Assembly (NCBI GenBank): GCA_030839105.1 | Contig: JAUZEI010000557.1 | Location: 1 to 5,048, forward strand | Origin: Actinomycetota bacterium | GTDB taxonomy: Bacteria > Actinomycetota > Acidimicrobiia > IMCC26256 > PALSA-610 | Direction of reading: 5' to 3' | Length of the DNA: 5,048 nucleotides | Shown: positions 1 through 5,048 of the stretch, piece by piece | Numbering within the stretch: the stretch's first letter is position 1 | Layout: every line of letters begins with the position of its first letter | The notes under the pieces: generated by a model | Database searches by the model: none | What the model saw: the letters and a program-made list of their open reading frames with translations, nothing else | Told to the model about the DNA's origin: nothing | Translations under genes and position numbers: made by a program

Positions 1-227
1 GGGCTGCGGCCGGGGAGCACCGACACGCTCGTGCCGAGCTTGATCTTCTTCGTGCGGGCCGCCGCGTAGGTCAGCGCCACCACCGGATCGGGCGCGGGGC
101 CACTGATCCGTTCCGAGAGCCACAGCGAGTCGAACCCGTGTGCCTCGAGCCCTTCGGCCATCGCGCCGAGCGCGTCGCCCGACAGCGGCCGGAGGTTTCC
201 GAGCCCGTAGCCGATCCGGACCTTCAT
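1..227 (-). CDS. Luciferase-like (LLM class, probably F420-dependent) oxidoreductase, N-terminal part
   Basis: The N-terminal 75 codons of a luciferase-like monooxygenase-family protein are present; the rest lies beyond the left window edge. The start MKVRIGYGLGNL is a first TIM-barrel strand. It is followed by a helix with GLEAHGFDSLWLSERIS (residues 26-42), then DPVVALTYAAARTKKIKLGTS (about 47-67) and VLPGRS at the cut. This order, a 'GFDSLW.SE' segment followed by an 'AA.RT..IKLGT.V..LPGR' segment, is typical of the actinobacterial LLM class, many of which use coenzyme F420. FMN use cannot be excluded from this fragment, and the substrate is unknown. The ATG is supported by an AGGAG seven bases upstream. 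The gene lies 31 bp downstream of the acyl-CoA dehydrogenase on the same strand, so co-transcription is likely. Family assignment is confident; cofactor and reaction are inferred. Confidence 0.85.
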   Translation of the reverse strand, partial: MKVRIGYGLGNLRPLSGDALGAMAEGLEAHGFDSLWLSERISGPAPDPVVALTYAAARTKKIKLGTSVSVLPGRS

Positions 228-234
228 CTCGGGG

Positions 235-239
235 CTCCT
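235..239 (-). promoter_or_regulatory. Ribosome binding site of the LLM oxidoreductase gene
   Basis: AGGAG on the minus strand lies seven bases before the ATG at 227-225. It sits directly beside a small perfect hairpin (240-252) and supports the chosen start. Confidence 0.6.
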
Positions 240-252
240 GTCCCTGCGGGAC
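240..252 (-). other. Small stem-loop between acyl-CoA dehydrogenase and LLM genes
   Basis: GTCCC and GGGAC form a perfect 5-bp inverted repeat around a 3-base loop. It lies between the stop codon of the acyl-CoA dehydrogenase (261-259) and the ribosome binding site of the next gene. No T-run follows, so it is unlikely to be a full terminator. It could tune translation or processing between the two genes, or be chance in GC-rich DNA. Confidence 0.25.
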
Positions 253-258
253 GCATGT

Positions 259-1482
259 TCAGAAACCGGCGGGCCGCAGCTGCGCGTACTTGCCGAGCTC
301 GTTGCGCGCGATCTGGCGGAGGTGGACATCGTCGGGGCCGTCGACGAGGTGCAACGTGCGCGCGTGTGCATACATCGACGCGAGCGGCCAGTCGTCGGTG
401 ACACCCGCTCCGCCGAAGAGCTGGATGGCGCGGTCGATCACGTCGGTGGCAACGCGGGCCGCCACGACCTTGATCGCCGCGATCTCGGTGCGGGCGTTCT
501 TCTTACCGACGGTGTCCATCATCCATGCCGCCTTCATGGTGAGCAGCCGCACCTGTTCGATCTGCATGCGCGATTCGGCGATGTTCGACTGGACGACGCC
601 CTGATCGGCGAGCGGCTTCTTGAACGCGACCCGGGTCTGGGCGCGCATGCACATGAGATCGAGGGCGCGCTCCGCCATGCCGATCGCGCGCATGCAGTGG
701 TGGATGCGGCCGGGGCCGAGGCGGGCCTGGGCGATGGCGAACCCGCCGCCCTCCTCGCCGAGGAGATTCTCCTTCGGCACCCGCACGTTCTCCCACAGCG
801 TCTCGCCGTGGCCGCCGCCCTCGGAGTGGCCGAACACGGGCAGACCGCGCACGACGGTGACGCCGGGCGCGTCCATCGGAACGAGGATCATCGACTGGCG
901 GTGGTACGTGTCAGTGTCGGGATCGGTGACACCCATGAACACCGCGAGCTTGCAACGGGGGTCGAGCGCGCCGCTCGTGAACCACTTGTGGCCGTTGATC
1001 ACGTAGTCGTCGCCGTCGCGTTCGATACGGCTCGAGATGTTCGTGGCGTCACTCGACGCGACCCACGGTTCGGTCATCGCGAAGCACGACCGGATCTCGC
1101 CGTCGAGCAACGGTCGCAGCCACTGTTCCTGCTGCAGCTGGGTTCCGAATTGTTCGAGGATCTCCATGTTGCCGGTGTCGGGGGCCGAGCAGTTCGTGGC
1201 CTCGCCGAGCAGCGGCGACGTACCCATCACTTCGCAGAGGGGCGCGTACTCGAGGTTCGTGAGCCCAGGGCCGTGCTCGGACTCCGGAAGGAAGAGGTTC
1301 CACAGGTCGCGCTTGCGGGCTTCGACCTTGAGCTCTTCCATGATGGGCGGCGGGAAATGCGGGTCACCCGACTCGTCGCGTTGCGCGCGGTAGAGGGGCT
1401 CCGCAGGCCGGACGACCTCGTTGTCGAAATCGACGAGCTTTGCCTTCAGCTCCTCACTTCGCGCGCTCGGGGCAAAATCCAT
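259..1482 (-). CDS. Acyl-CoA dehydrogenase, ACAD10/11-like
   Basis: This 407-residue FAD flavoenzyme is full length for the family. It would introduce an alpha-beta double bond into an acyl-CoA and pass electrons to electron-transfer flavoprotein in the cytosol. The N-terminal helical domain runs to about residue 130. The middle beta domain has [16 protein letters not shown] (133-148) and [13 protein letters not shown] (160-172). The C-terminal helical domain has [10 protein letters not shown] (282-291) and [11 protein letters not shown] (354-364). At the site of the usual catalytic Glu ('YEG') the protein has Asp381 in LVDGPDDVH (379-387), as in ACAD10/11-type and related bacterial enzymes. 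The frame is open 31 codons further upstream, but the ATG at 1482 has AGGAGGT five bases before it, and [10 protein letters not shown] fits the family N-terminus. The gene is divergent from a CoA transferase and upstream of the LLM gene. The substrate is unknown; branched, long or cyclic acids are possible. Confidence 0.95.
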   Translation of the reverse strand: MDFAPSARSEELKAKLVDFDNEVVRPAEPLYRAQRDESGDPHFPPPIMEELKVEARKRDLWNLFLPESEHGPGLTNLEYAPLCEVMGTSPLLGEATNCSAPDTGNMEILEQFGTQLQQEQWLRPLLDGEIRSCFAMTEPWVASSDATNISSRIERDGDDYVINGHKWFTSGALDPRCKLAVFMGVTDPDTDTYHRQSMILVPMDAPGVTVVRGLPVFGHSEGGGHGETLWENVRVPKENLLGEEGGGFAIAQARLGPGRIHHCMRAIGMAERALDLMCMRAQTRVAFKKPLADQGVVQSNIAESRMQIEQVRLLTMKAAWMMDTVGKKNARTEIAAIKVVAARVATDVIDRAIQLFGGAGVTDDWPLASMYAHARTLHLVDGPDDVHLRQIARNELGKYAQLRPAGF

Positions 1483-1487
1483 CGGGC

Positions 1488-1495
1488 ACCTCCTC
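1488..1495 (-). promoter_or_regulatory. Strong ribosome binding site of the acyl-CoA dehydrogenase
   Basis: GAGGAGGT on the minus strand ends five bases before the ATG at 1482-1480. It is a near-perfect anti-16S match and decides the start against the longer upstream reading. It contrasts with the facing CoA transferase, which has no such site. Confidence 0.8.
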
Positions 1496-1505
1496 GGATG
1501 GCGAG

Positions 1506-1511
1506 ACCCTA
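1506..1511 (-). promoter_or_regulatory. Possible -10 element of the acyl-CoA dehydrogenase
   Basis: TAGGGT on the minus strand fits the loose actinobacterial -10 pattern TANNNT. It would place transcription start near 1499, giving a 17-base leader that just includes the strong ribosome binding site. No convincing -35 is visible. The motif is short and could be chance, but almost no other non-coding space is available for this promoter. Confidence 0.3.
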
Positions 1512-1515
1512 CTCT
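1510..1515 (+). promoter_or_regulatory. Possible -10 element of the CoA transferase (leaderless)
   Basis: TACTCT fits TANNNT. It ends seven bases before the GTG at 1523, so transcription would start at or next to the start codon. That suits a gene with no ribosome binding site and the common leaderless transcripts of actinobacteria. It shares its TA step with the opposing hexamer at 1511-1506. No clear -35 is visible, so this is a prediction only. Confidence 0.3.
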
Positions 1516-1522
1516 TCGGCCC

Positions 1523-2713
1523 GTGAGCGACACCCCGCTGGCCGGCCTGCGTGTGCTCGAGCTCGGAGCCTTCATCGCGGGTCCGTTCGCCGGTCAGCTG
1601 CTCGGCGATCTCGGTGCCGAGGTCGTCAAGATCGAGGCACCGGGCGCGGGCGACATCATGCGGCGCTACGGCGTGCGCATCGACGGTGACGGCCTCTGGT
1701 GGCCGGCGATCGCCCGCAACAAGCAGTCGGTGGTGATCGACCTGCGCGACGCGCGCGGCCGCGACGTCACGCGTCGCATCGCGCGGCACTGCGACGTCGT
1801 GCTCGAGAACTTCAAGCCCGGCACGCTCGCGGGCTGGGGACTCGACTACGAGACTCTGGCCGCGACCAATCCGGGTGTCGTACTCGTGCACGTCTCGGGC
1901 TTCGGTCAGACCGGACCGCGCGCGGCCGAACCCGGTTTCGGCTCGATCGGCGAGGCGATGGGCGGAATCCGGCACACCACGGGTGAGCCCGATCGTCCTC
2001 CGGCGCGCACGGGGATCTCCATCGGCGATTCGCTGGCTGCGCTGTTCGCCGTGATCGGAACGCTCGCCGCGATCAACGAACGCAGCCGCAGCGGACGCGG
2101 TCAGGAGGTCGACGTCGCGATCTACGAAGCCGTGATGGCGTTGATGGAGTCGACCGTCGCCGACTACGAGCTCGCGGGCGTGATACGGACGCGCTCGGGC
2201 GGGATCCTGCGCGACGTCGCGCCCGCGAACGCATACCCGACGCTCGACGGCCACGACGTCGTGATCGCGGGCAACGCCGACGCGGTCTTCTCCCGTCTGT
2301 GCACCGCAATGGATCGGCCCGACCTGGGCCGCGAGCTCGCGTCGCACGAATCGCGCGCCGCGCGCCAAGATGTGCTCGACGACGAGATCGGCGAGTGGAC
2401 GCGCACGATGCCGGCCGCCGCCCTCGTGGCGCTCCTGCGGGCACACGAGGTTCCGGTCGGCCTGATCAATCGGGCGCCCGATCTCGCGACCGATCCGCAC
2501 ATCGCGGCGCGCGAGATGATCGTTCGGCTGGCGGCCGGCTTCGAGCGCGACGTGCCGATGACAGGGGTCGTCCCGAAGTTCTCCCGTACGCCCGGCGCGA
2601 TCCGTTCCGTCGGTCCCGCGCTCGGCGAGCACACCGACGCGGTGCTGCGCGCCCTCGCCGGTTCTTCCCAGGCTGAGATTGCGGCGCTACGAGACGGCGG
2701 CGTTGTTGCGTGA
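1523..2713 (+). CDS. CaiB/BaiF (family III) CoA transferase
   Basis: This 396-residue cytosolic enzyme would move CoA between carboxylic acids through an enzyme-bound anhydride. The start [20 protein letters not shown] (5-24) and [19 protein letters not shown] (26-44) form the Rossmann-like N-terminal signature. NKQSVVIDL (66-74), VVLENFKPG (92-100) and [10 protein letters not shown] (123-132) follow. [12 protein letters not shown] (163-174) carries the expected catalytic Asp169. [17 protein letters not shown] (192-208) and [20 protein letters not shown] (313-332) complete the family pattern, and the length is normal. The frame is open 34 codons upstream, but that would run into the divergent gene; GTG at 1523 begins exactly where the family fold begins. 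There is no ribosome binding site, so the gene may be leaderless. Its last 27 bp overlap the convergent VOC gene. Substrates are unknown; the divergent acyl-CoA dehydrogenase suggests a role in acid catabolism. Confidence 0.93.
   Translation: MSDTPLAGLRVLELGAFIAGPFAGQLLGDLGAEVVKIEAPGAGDIMRRYGVRIDGDGLWWPAIARNKQSVVIDLRDARGRDVTRRIARHCDVVLENFKPGTLAGWGLDYETLAATNPGVVLVHVSGFGQTGPRAAEPGFGSIGEAMGGIRHTTGEPDRPPARTGISIGDSLAALFAVIGTLAAINERSRSGRGQEVDVAIYEAVMALMESTVADYELAGVIRTRSGGILRDVAPANAYPTLDGHDVVIAGNADAVFSRLCTAMDRPDLGRELASHESRAARQDVLDDEIGEWTRTMPAAALVALLRAHEVPVGLINRAPDLATDPHIAAREMIVRLAAGFERDVPMTGVVPKFSRTPGAIRSVGPALGEHTDAVLRALAGSSQAEIAALRDGGVVA
2687..2713. other. 27-bp convergent coding overlap
   Basis: The plus-strand CoA transferase stops with TGA at 2711-2713, and the minus-strand VOC gene stops with TAG at 2689-2687. 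The last codons of each are therefore coded opposite each other. There is no intergenic space for a dedicated terminator, so each transcript must end inside or beyond the neighbour. Confidence 0.85.
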
Positions 2714-3223
2714 GCGCGCCTCGAAGAACTGGATCGGCGGCTCGAGCTTGTTCAACGGCGGCACCGCGGCCGTGAGCATCTCCTGCGCGTCGCGATGATC
2801 GTCGGCGGTGAACGCTCGGGTGGTCGCGCAGAACTCGACCATGATCCCGTTGGGGTCGTTGGCGTACACCGACGTGCACCAGCCGTGGTCGATGCGCACG
2901 ACGTCGAAGCCGTGCTCCAGCCAGCGATCGCGCTTGGCGTCGAGGTCGTCGAAGGTCGAGTCGAACGCGATGTGGTTCACGAAGCTCGGGAGACCGAGTC
3001 CGGTCGAGATCGCGGGATCGAAGTCGGGGACGTTCTCGCCGTTGAGATCCCAGATCGCGAGCATCTCACCGTTGCCGGTGTCGTAGAACAGGTGGCGCGC
3101 CCAGCCGGTCTCCGCGTACGGCATGGCTTCGACCCGCACGAGCCGGAACCCCATGGCCTCGCTGTAGAAGTGGTGCGTGGCGTCGAGGTCCCGAGTGGCG
3201 ATGGCGACGTGGTGAAAAGCCAT
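2687..3223 (-). CDS. VOC superfamily (glyoxalase/extradiol dioxygenase-like) protein
   Basis: This 178-residue protein has two paired beta-alpha-beta-beta-beta modules. Module one is HHVAIATRDLDATHHFYSEAMGFRLV (4-29) through GEMLAIWDL (52-60). Module two is VNHIAFDSTFDDLDAKRDRW (82-101) through NDPNGIMVEF (122-131). His5, His84 and Glu130 sit where metal ligands usually lie; the first-module acidic ligand is less clear. VOC members include glyoxalases, epimerases, ring-cleaving dioxygenases and resistance proteins, and nothing here identifies the reaction. A tail of about 45 residues after the fold is low in recognisable motifs. The ATG at 3223 begins right at the first strand. It has no good ribosome binding site and may be leaderless; an upstream in-frame ATG at 3277 would run through the facing pdxH start. 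The 3' end overlaps the CoA transferase gene tail to tail, and the 5' end is divergent from pdxH. Confidence 0.88.
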   Translation of the reverse strand: MAFHHVAIATRDLDATHHFYSEAMGFRLVRVEAMPYAETGWARHLFYDTGNGEMLAIWDLNGENVPDFDPAISTGLGLPSFVNHIAFDSTFDDLDAKRDRWLEHGFDVVRIDHGWCTSVYANDPNGIMVEFCATTRAFTADDHRDAQEMLTAAVPPLNKLEPPIQFFEARSRNNAAVS

Positions 3224-3229
3224 GTGGTC

Positions 3230-3235
3230 ATTGTG
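3230..3235 (-). promoter_or_regulatory. Possible -10 element of the VOC gene (leaderless)
   Basis: CACAAT on the minus strand lies exactly at -12 to -7 if transcription begins at the ATG (3223). It matches the conserved A at position 2 and T at position 6, but not the leading T. No -35 is evident. It is offered because the gene lacks a ribosome binding site. Confidence 0.18.
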
Positions 3236-3262
3236 GCACCGTCCCCAGCGGTCTGGCACGGT

Positions 3263-3276
3263 TGACAGCTGTGTCA
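3263..3276. promoter_or_regulatory. Inverted repeat at the VOC/pdxH divergent junction
   Basis: TGACA-N4-TGTCA is a perfect 5-bp inverted repeat. It overlaps an 8-bp palindrome ACAGCTGT at 3265-3272. It lies across the two candidate pdxH starts, close to the divergent 5' ends. This is a plausible small operator for a dimeric regulator, but there is only one copy and no regulator gene beside it. Confidence 0.22.
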
Positions 3277-3885
3277 CGTACGCCTGCGCCGCTGAGTCCC
3301 GAGTCGGTCGATGCCGACCCGATCGCCCAATTTCGGCGTTGGTACGGCGAAGCCGAGGCCGCGGGAGTGCGCCAACCCGACGCCATGACCCTCGCCACCG
3401 CGACTCCCGGGGGTGTGGCTTCGGCCCGGACGGTGCTGCTGCGGGGTCTCGACGAGCGCGGGTTCGCGTTCTTCACGAACCTGGAGAGCGCCAAGGGGCG
3501 CGAGCTCGTGGCGAACCCGCGTGCCGCGCTCGTGTTCCACTGGCGCGAGCAGGAGCGGCAGGTGCGCGTCGTCGGCGGGGTGCAACTGGTCGAGACGACC
3601 GAGGCCGCGCGCTATTGGGAGACTCGGCCGCTCGGTCATCGCCTGAGCGCGTGGGCGTCCCCGCAGAGTCGGGTCGTCGACGACGCGGAACTGGAGGCCC
3701 GGGTCGCCGATGTCGAAGCGCGCTTCGCGGGCCAAGACCCGCCGCTCCCGCCGTTCTGGGGTGGATTCCTCGTGGGTGTCGACGAGCTCGAGCTCTGGCA
3801 GGGCCGACCCGATCGACTGCACGATCGCGTGCGCTACCGCCGCGACGGGGGCGGTGCCTGGCAGCGTGAACGGTTGGCCCCGTGA
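3271..3885 (+). CDS. pdxH: Pyridoxamine/pyridoxine 5'-phosphate oxidase
   Basis: This FMN enzyme oxidises pyridoxamine or pyridoxine 5'-phosphate to pyridoxal 5'-phosphate, releasing hydrogen peroxide, in vitamin B6 salvage. At 204 residues from this GTG, it is close to the usual length (E. coli about 218). Counting from this start, FRRWYGEAEAAG (21-32) and DAMTLATATPGG (37-48) lead to the FMN-binding SARTVLLRGLDERGFAFFTN (51-70) and SAKGRELVANP (73-83). ERQVRVVG (95-102), WASPQS (128-133) and PPFWGGF (160-166) follow. ELWQGRPDRLHDR (174-186) carries the substrate-binding Arg182 and His184. The Lys of 'VLLK' in E. coli is Arg58 here. A TTG at 3262 is an alternative start adding three residues; neither has a ribosome binding site. 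The stop overlaps the next start by 4 bp. Function is confident; the exact start is not. Confidence 0.94.
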   Translation: MSRTPAPLSPESVDADPIAQFRRWYGEAEAAGVRQPDAMTLATATPGGVASARTVLLRGLDERGFAFFTNLESAKGRELVANPRAALVFHWREQERQVRVVGGVQLVETTEAARYWETRPLGHRLSAWASPQSRVVDDAELEARVADVEARFAGQDPPLPPFWGGFLVGVDELELWQGRPDRLHDRVRYRRDGGGAWQRERLAP

Positions 3886-4535
3886 ACGGGCCGAGCGCAG
3901 CCGCGTTCGGTTTCGCATTGTTGTTCGCGTTGGGTAACTGGTACGCGGTCGCGCGGCCTCGGCGCGTGCTCGCGCTGGAGTACGTCTGCAAGCCGGCGAC
4001 GCTCGTCGCGCTGATCTTCGCGGCCGGACTTCTCGATCCGGCTGCCGACGCGCACACGCGCCGCATCTGGTTCATCGCAGCGTTGGTCTGCTCGCTCGCC
4101 GGGGACGTTTTCCTCATGGTGCCGGGCGATCTGTTCGTTCCGGGACTGGCCGCGTTCCTCGTGGGTCATCTCGCCTACCTCGTCGGCTTCTGGGTCAACG
4201 GGCCGTCGGTCGGGGCGCTCGTTGTCGCGGTGATCGTGACGGTCGGGGCGGTGACGCCGGTCGCGAGGCGCGTCCTCACGGCCATCGCTGCGAGTGGAGA
4301 GCCGCGTGAGCTGCGCATAGCTGTCGTGGCGTACATGGTCGTGATCTCCGCGATGCTCGCCACCGCGCTCGCAACTCTCAACACCCTCGCGGCAGTCGGG
4401 GCGGTGCTGTTCGTCGCTTCCGATTCGATGATCGCGTGGGACCGATTCGTGCGGAAGTTCGCATGGGCGCCGGTGGCGATCATGGTCACGTACCACCTGG
4501 GCCAGGTCGGCCTGGTGGCGTCGCTCGTGCGTTGA
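3882..4535 (+). CDS. YhhN/TMEM86-family membrane protein, putative lysoplasmalogenase
   Basis: This 217-residue integral membrane protein has about eight predicted hydrophobic segments (about 6-20, 33-51, 62-80, 86-104, 108-127, 145-163, 167-184, 196-214). Family marks are present in order: CKP (36-38), SLAGDVFLM (71-79, Asp75), GLAAFLVGHLAYLVGF (88-103), GAVLFVASDSMIAWDRF (173-189, Asp181) and TYHLGQ (203-208). The two Asp residues match the acidic positions conserved in the family. Characterised members hydrolyse the vinyl ether bond of lysoplasmalogens, giving a fatty aldehyde and a glycerophospho-base; some bacterial members have no proven activity, so the substrate is inferred. The GTG start overlaps the pdxH stop as GTGA and lacks its own ribosome binding site, which implies translational coupling to pdxH. 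Confidence 0.88.
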   Translation: MNGPSAAAFGFALLFALGNWYAVARPRRVLALEYVCKPATLVALIFAAGLLDPAADAHTRRIWFIAALVCSLAGDVFLMVPGDLFVPGLAAFLVGHLAYLVGFWVNGPSVGALVVAVIVTVGAVTPVARRVLTAIAASGEPRELRIAVVAYMVVISAMLATALATLNTLAAVGAVLFVASDSMIAWDRFVRKFAWAPVAIMVTYHLGQVGLVASLVR

Positions 4536-4538
4536 CGG

Positions 4539-4554
4539 GGTGCGTGATCGCGCC
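4539..4554 (+). terminator. Weak terminator-like hairpin after the YhhN gene
   Basis: GGTGCG and CGCGCC can pair as a 6-bp stem (one G-U) around a TGAT loop, starting three bases after the stop codon. Only two Ts follow, so a classic Rho-independent terminator is not supported. Partial termination or chance are both possible. The rest of the gap (4555-4589) holds a GGTACC palindrome but no convincing promoter or ribosome binding site. Confidence 0.2.
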
Positions 4555-4589
4555 TTGAGGACAGGGGTTCGGGTACCGATCCCGTTGGT

Positions 4590-5048
4590 GTGATCGATCT
4601 CGACGCCGCAGCGCGCTCGGCAGGGTGTTTCGAACCGTTACCTACGAGCGTGAGCCGGCTCGCGATGGTCGCGGCGTGTGAGTCACCGGATCTCGCCCAG
4701 ATCGTCGACATCGTCCGTTACGACCAGGCGCTGACCGCGGCACTGTTGCGGAGTGCGAACTCCTCGTGGAGTGCGGCCCGTACTGAGATCGCGACAGTGC
4801 GCGACGCCGTCGTCCGCCTGGGTGCCGGGCCGGTGCTGGCGCTGGCCCTCGGCGTCAATGTCCGCGGCCGGATGGAGACGGCGATCCCGGCGTACGAACT
4901 TGCAGAAGGGGAGCTCTGGAGCCACTCGGTGCTGGCCATGCTGGCGGCCGAGACGCTCAGGTCGCACGTGGGGATGTCGCACGGCGGCCACAAGCTTCCG
5001 GCCGAGACGCCCACGGCCGCGCTCCTGCACGACGTCGGCAAGCTCGTC
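4590..5048 (+). CDS. HDOD-domain signalling protein, N-terminal part
   Basis: The first 153 codons are present and the frame stays open to the right window edge. FEPLPTSVSRLAMVAACESPDL (14-35) followed by IVDIVRYDQALTAALLRSANS (38-58) is the usual HDOD opening, including the '.D.ALT..LLR.ANS' segment. ATVRDAVVRLGAGPVLALALG (68-88) matches the '..I.DAV..LG...V..LAL' segment. LWSHSVLAMLAAETL (109-123) and ALLHDVGKLV (144-153) keep HD-superfamily residues His112, His147, Asp148 and Lys151. HDOD proteins usually act in signalling, often next to EAL, GGDEF or response-regulator modules, commonly without proven hydrolase activity; any C-terminal partner domain lies outside the window. GTG at 4590 is the first start after an in-frame stop at 4545. 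No ribosome binding site is seen. The gene starts 54 bp after the YhhN stop, so co-transcription is uncertain. Confidence 0.85.
   Translation, partial: MIDLDAAARSAGCFEPLPTSVSRLAMVAACESPDLAQIVDIVRYDQALTAALLRSANSSWSAARTEIATVRDAVVRLGAGPVLALALGVNVRGRMETAIPAYELAEGELWSHSVLAMLAAETLRSHVGMSHGGHKLPAETPTAALLHDVGKLV

Noticed and set aside
1421..1522. A longer CoA transferase starting at the ATG at 1421
   Set aside because: The extra 34 residues would be coded opposite the acyl-CoA dehydrogenase N-terminus and precede the family's normal start; the GTG at 1523 fits better.
1483..1575. A longer acyl-CoA dehydrogenase starting at 1575
   Set aside because: The additional residues are Arg/Ser/Pro-rich and would be coded opposite the CoA transferase; the ATG at 1482 has a near-perfect ribosome binding site.
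322..1689. A 455-codon plus-strand open frame opposite the acyl-CoA dehydrogenase
   Set aside because: Its product is a low-complexity Arg/Ala/His/Val-rich string with no recognisable fold. It lies antisense to a clear full-length enzyme; long antisense frames are expected in GC-rich coding DNA.
1454..2632. A 392-codon minus-strand open frame opposite the CoA transferase
   Set aside because: It is Arg/Asp/His-rich with no family motif, and fully antisense to a gene with all expected motifs.
3262..3267. TTGACA as a -35 promoter element
   Set aside because: It matches the consensus exactly, but no -10-like hexamer lies 16-18 bp downstream, and a promoter here would start transcription well inside pdxH.
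3274..3918. A 214-codon minus-strand open frame opposite pdxH
   Set aside because: It lacks family motifs and mirrors the pdxH codon pattern, so it is a shadow.
3834..4496. A 220-codon minus-strand frame opposite the YhhN gene
   Set aside because: The product is dominated by Arg, Asp, His and Glu, as expected from the antisense of a hydrophobic membrane protein gene.
4683..5041. Two minus-strand frames at the right edge
   Set aside because: Both lie antisense to the HDOD frame, which matches its family throughout; the minus-strand products match nothing recognisable.
1..5048. CRISPR, mobile element, toxin-antitoxin, phage or defence system
   Set aside because: No repeat arrays, transposase or integrase motifs, terminal repeats, small paired genes or defence domains were found; all coding space is accounted for by seven metabolic or signalling genes.

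Overview
The window is a GC-rich stretch of ordinary metabolic genes, densely packed on both strands. Short intergenic gaps, GTG starts, weak or absent ribosome binding sites on several genes, and a luciferase-like (F420-type) oxidoreductase next to acyl-CoA metabolism genes suggest a high-GC actinobacterium, perhaps an Acidimicrobiia-like lineage. That assignment is inferred from style and gene content; the window contains no marker gene.

Layout. (1) On the minus strand, an acyl-CoA dehydrogenase (259-1482) is followed by the 5' part of a luciferase-like monooxygenase-family oxidoreductase (1-227, cut by the window edge), probably as one operon. (2) Divergent from these, only 40 bp away, is a CaiB/BaiF-type (family III) CoA transferase on the plus strand (1523-2713). 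The gap holds two possible back-to-back -10 elements that share one TA step. (3) A minus-strand VOC/glyoxalase-fold protein (2687-3223) converges on the CoA transferase, and the two coding ends overlap by 27 bp. (4) Divergent from the VOC gene is pdxH, the FMN-dependent pyridoxamine/pyridoxine 5'-phosphate oxidase (about 3271-3885). It overlaps by 4 bp with a YhhN/TMEM86-family lysoplasmalogenase-like membrane protein (3882-4535). (5) After a 54-bp gap, the N-terminal part of an HDOD-domain signalling protein begins (4590-5048, cut by the window edge).

How the genes fit together. The CoA transferase could activate a carboxylic acid to its CoA thioester, the acyl-CoA dehydrogenase could then oxidise it at the alpha-beta position, and the luciferase-like enzyme could add a flavin or F420-dependent redox step. 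Together they resemble a small acid-catabolism module with an unknown substrate. PdxH supplies pyridoxal 5'-phosphate. The YhhN protein may cleave lysoplasmalogen vinyl ethers. The HDOD protein is probably regulatory and need not belong to the preceding operon.

No RNA genes, mobile elements, CRISPR arrays, defence systems or long repeats were seen. No gap between genes exceeds about 55 bp. I found no clearly undescribed system; the points worth a second look are regulatory and architectural.
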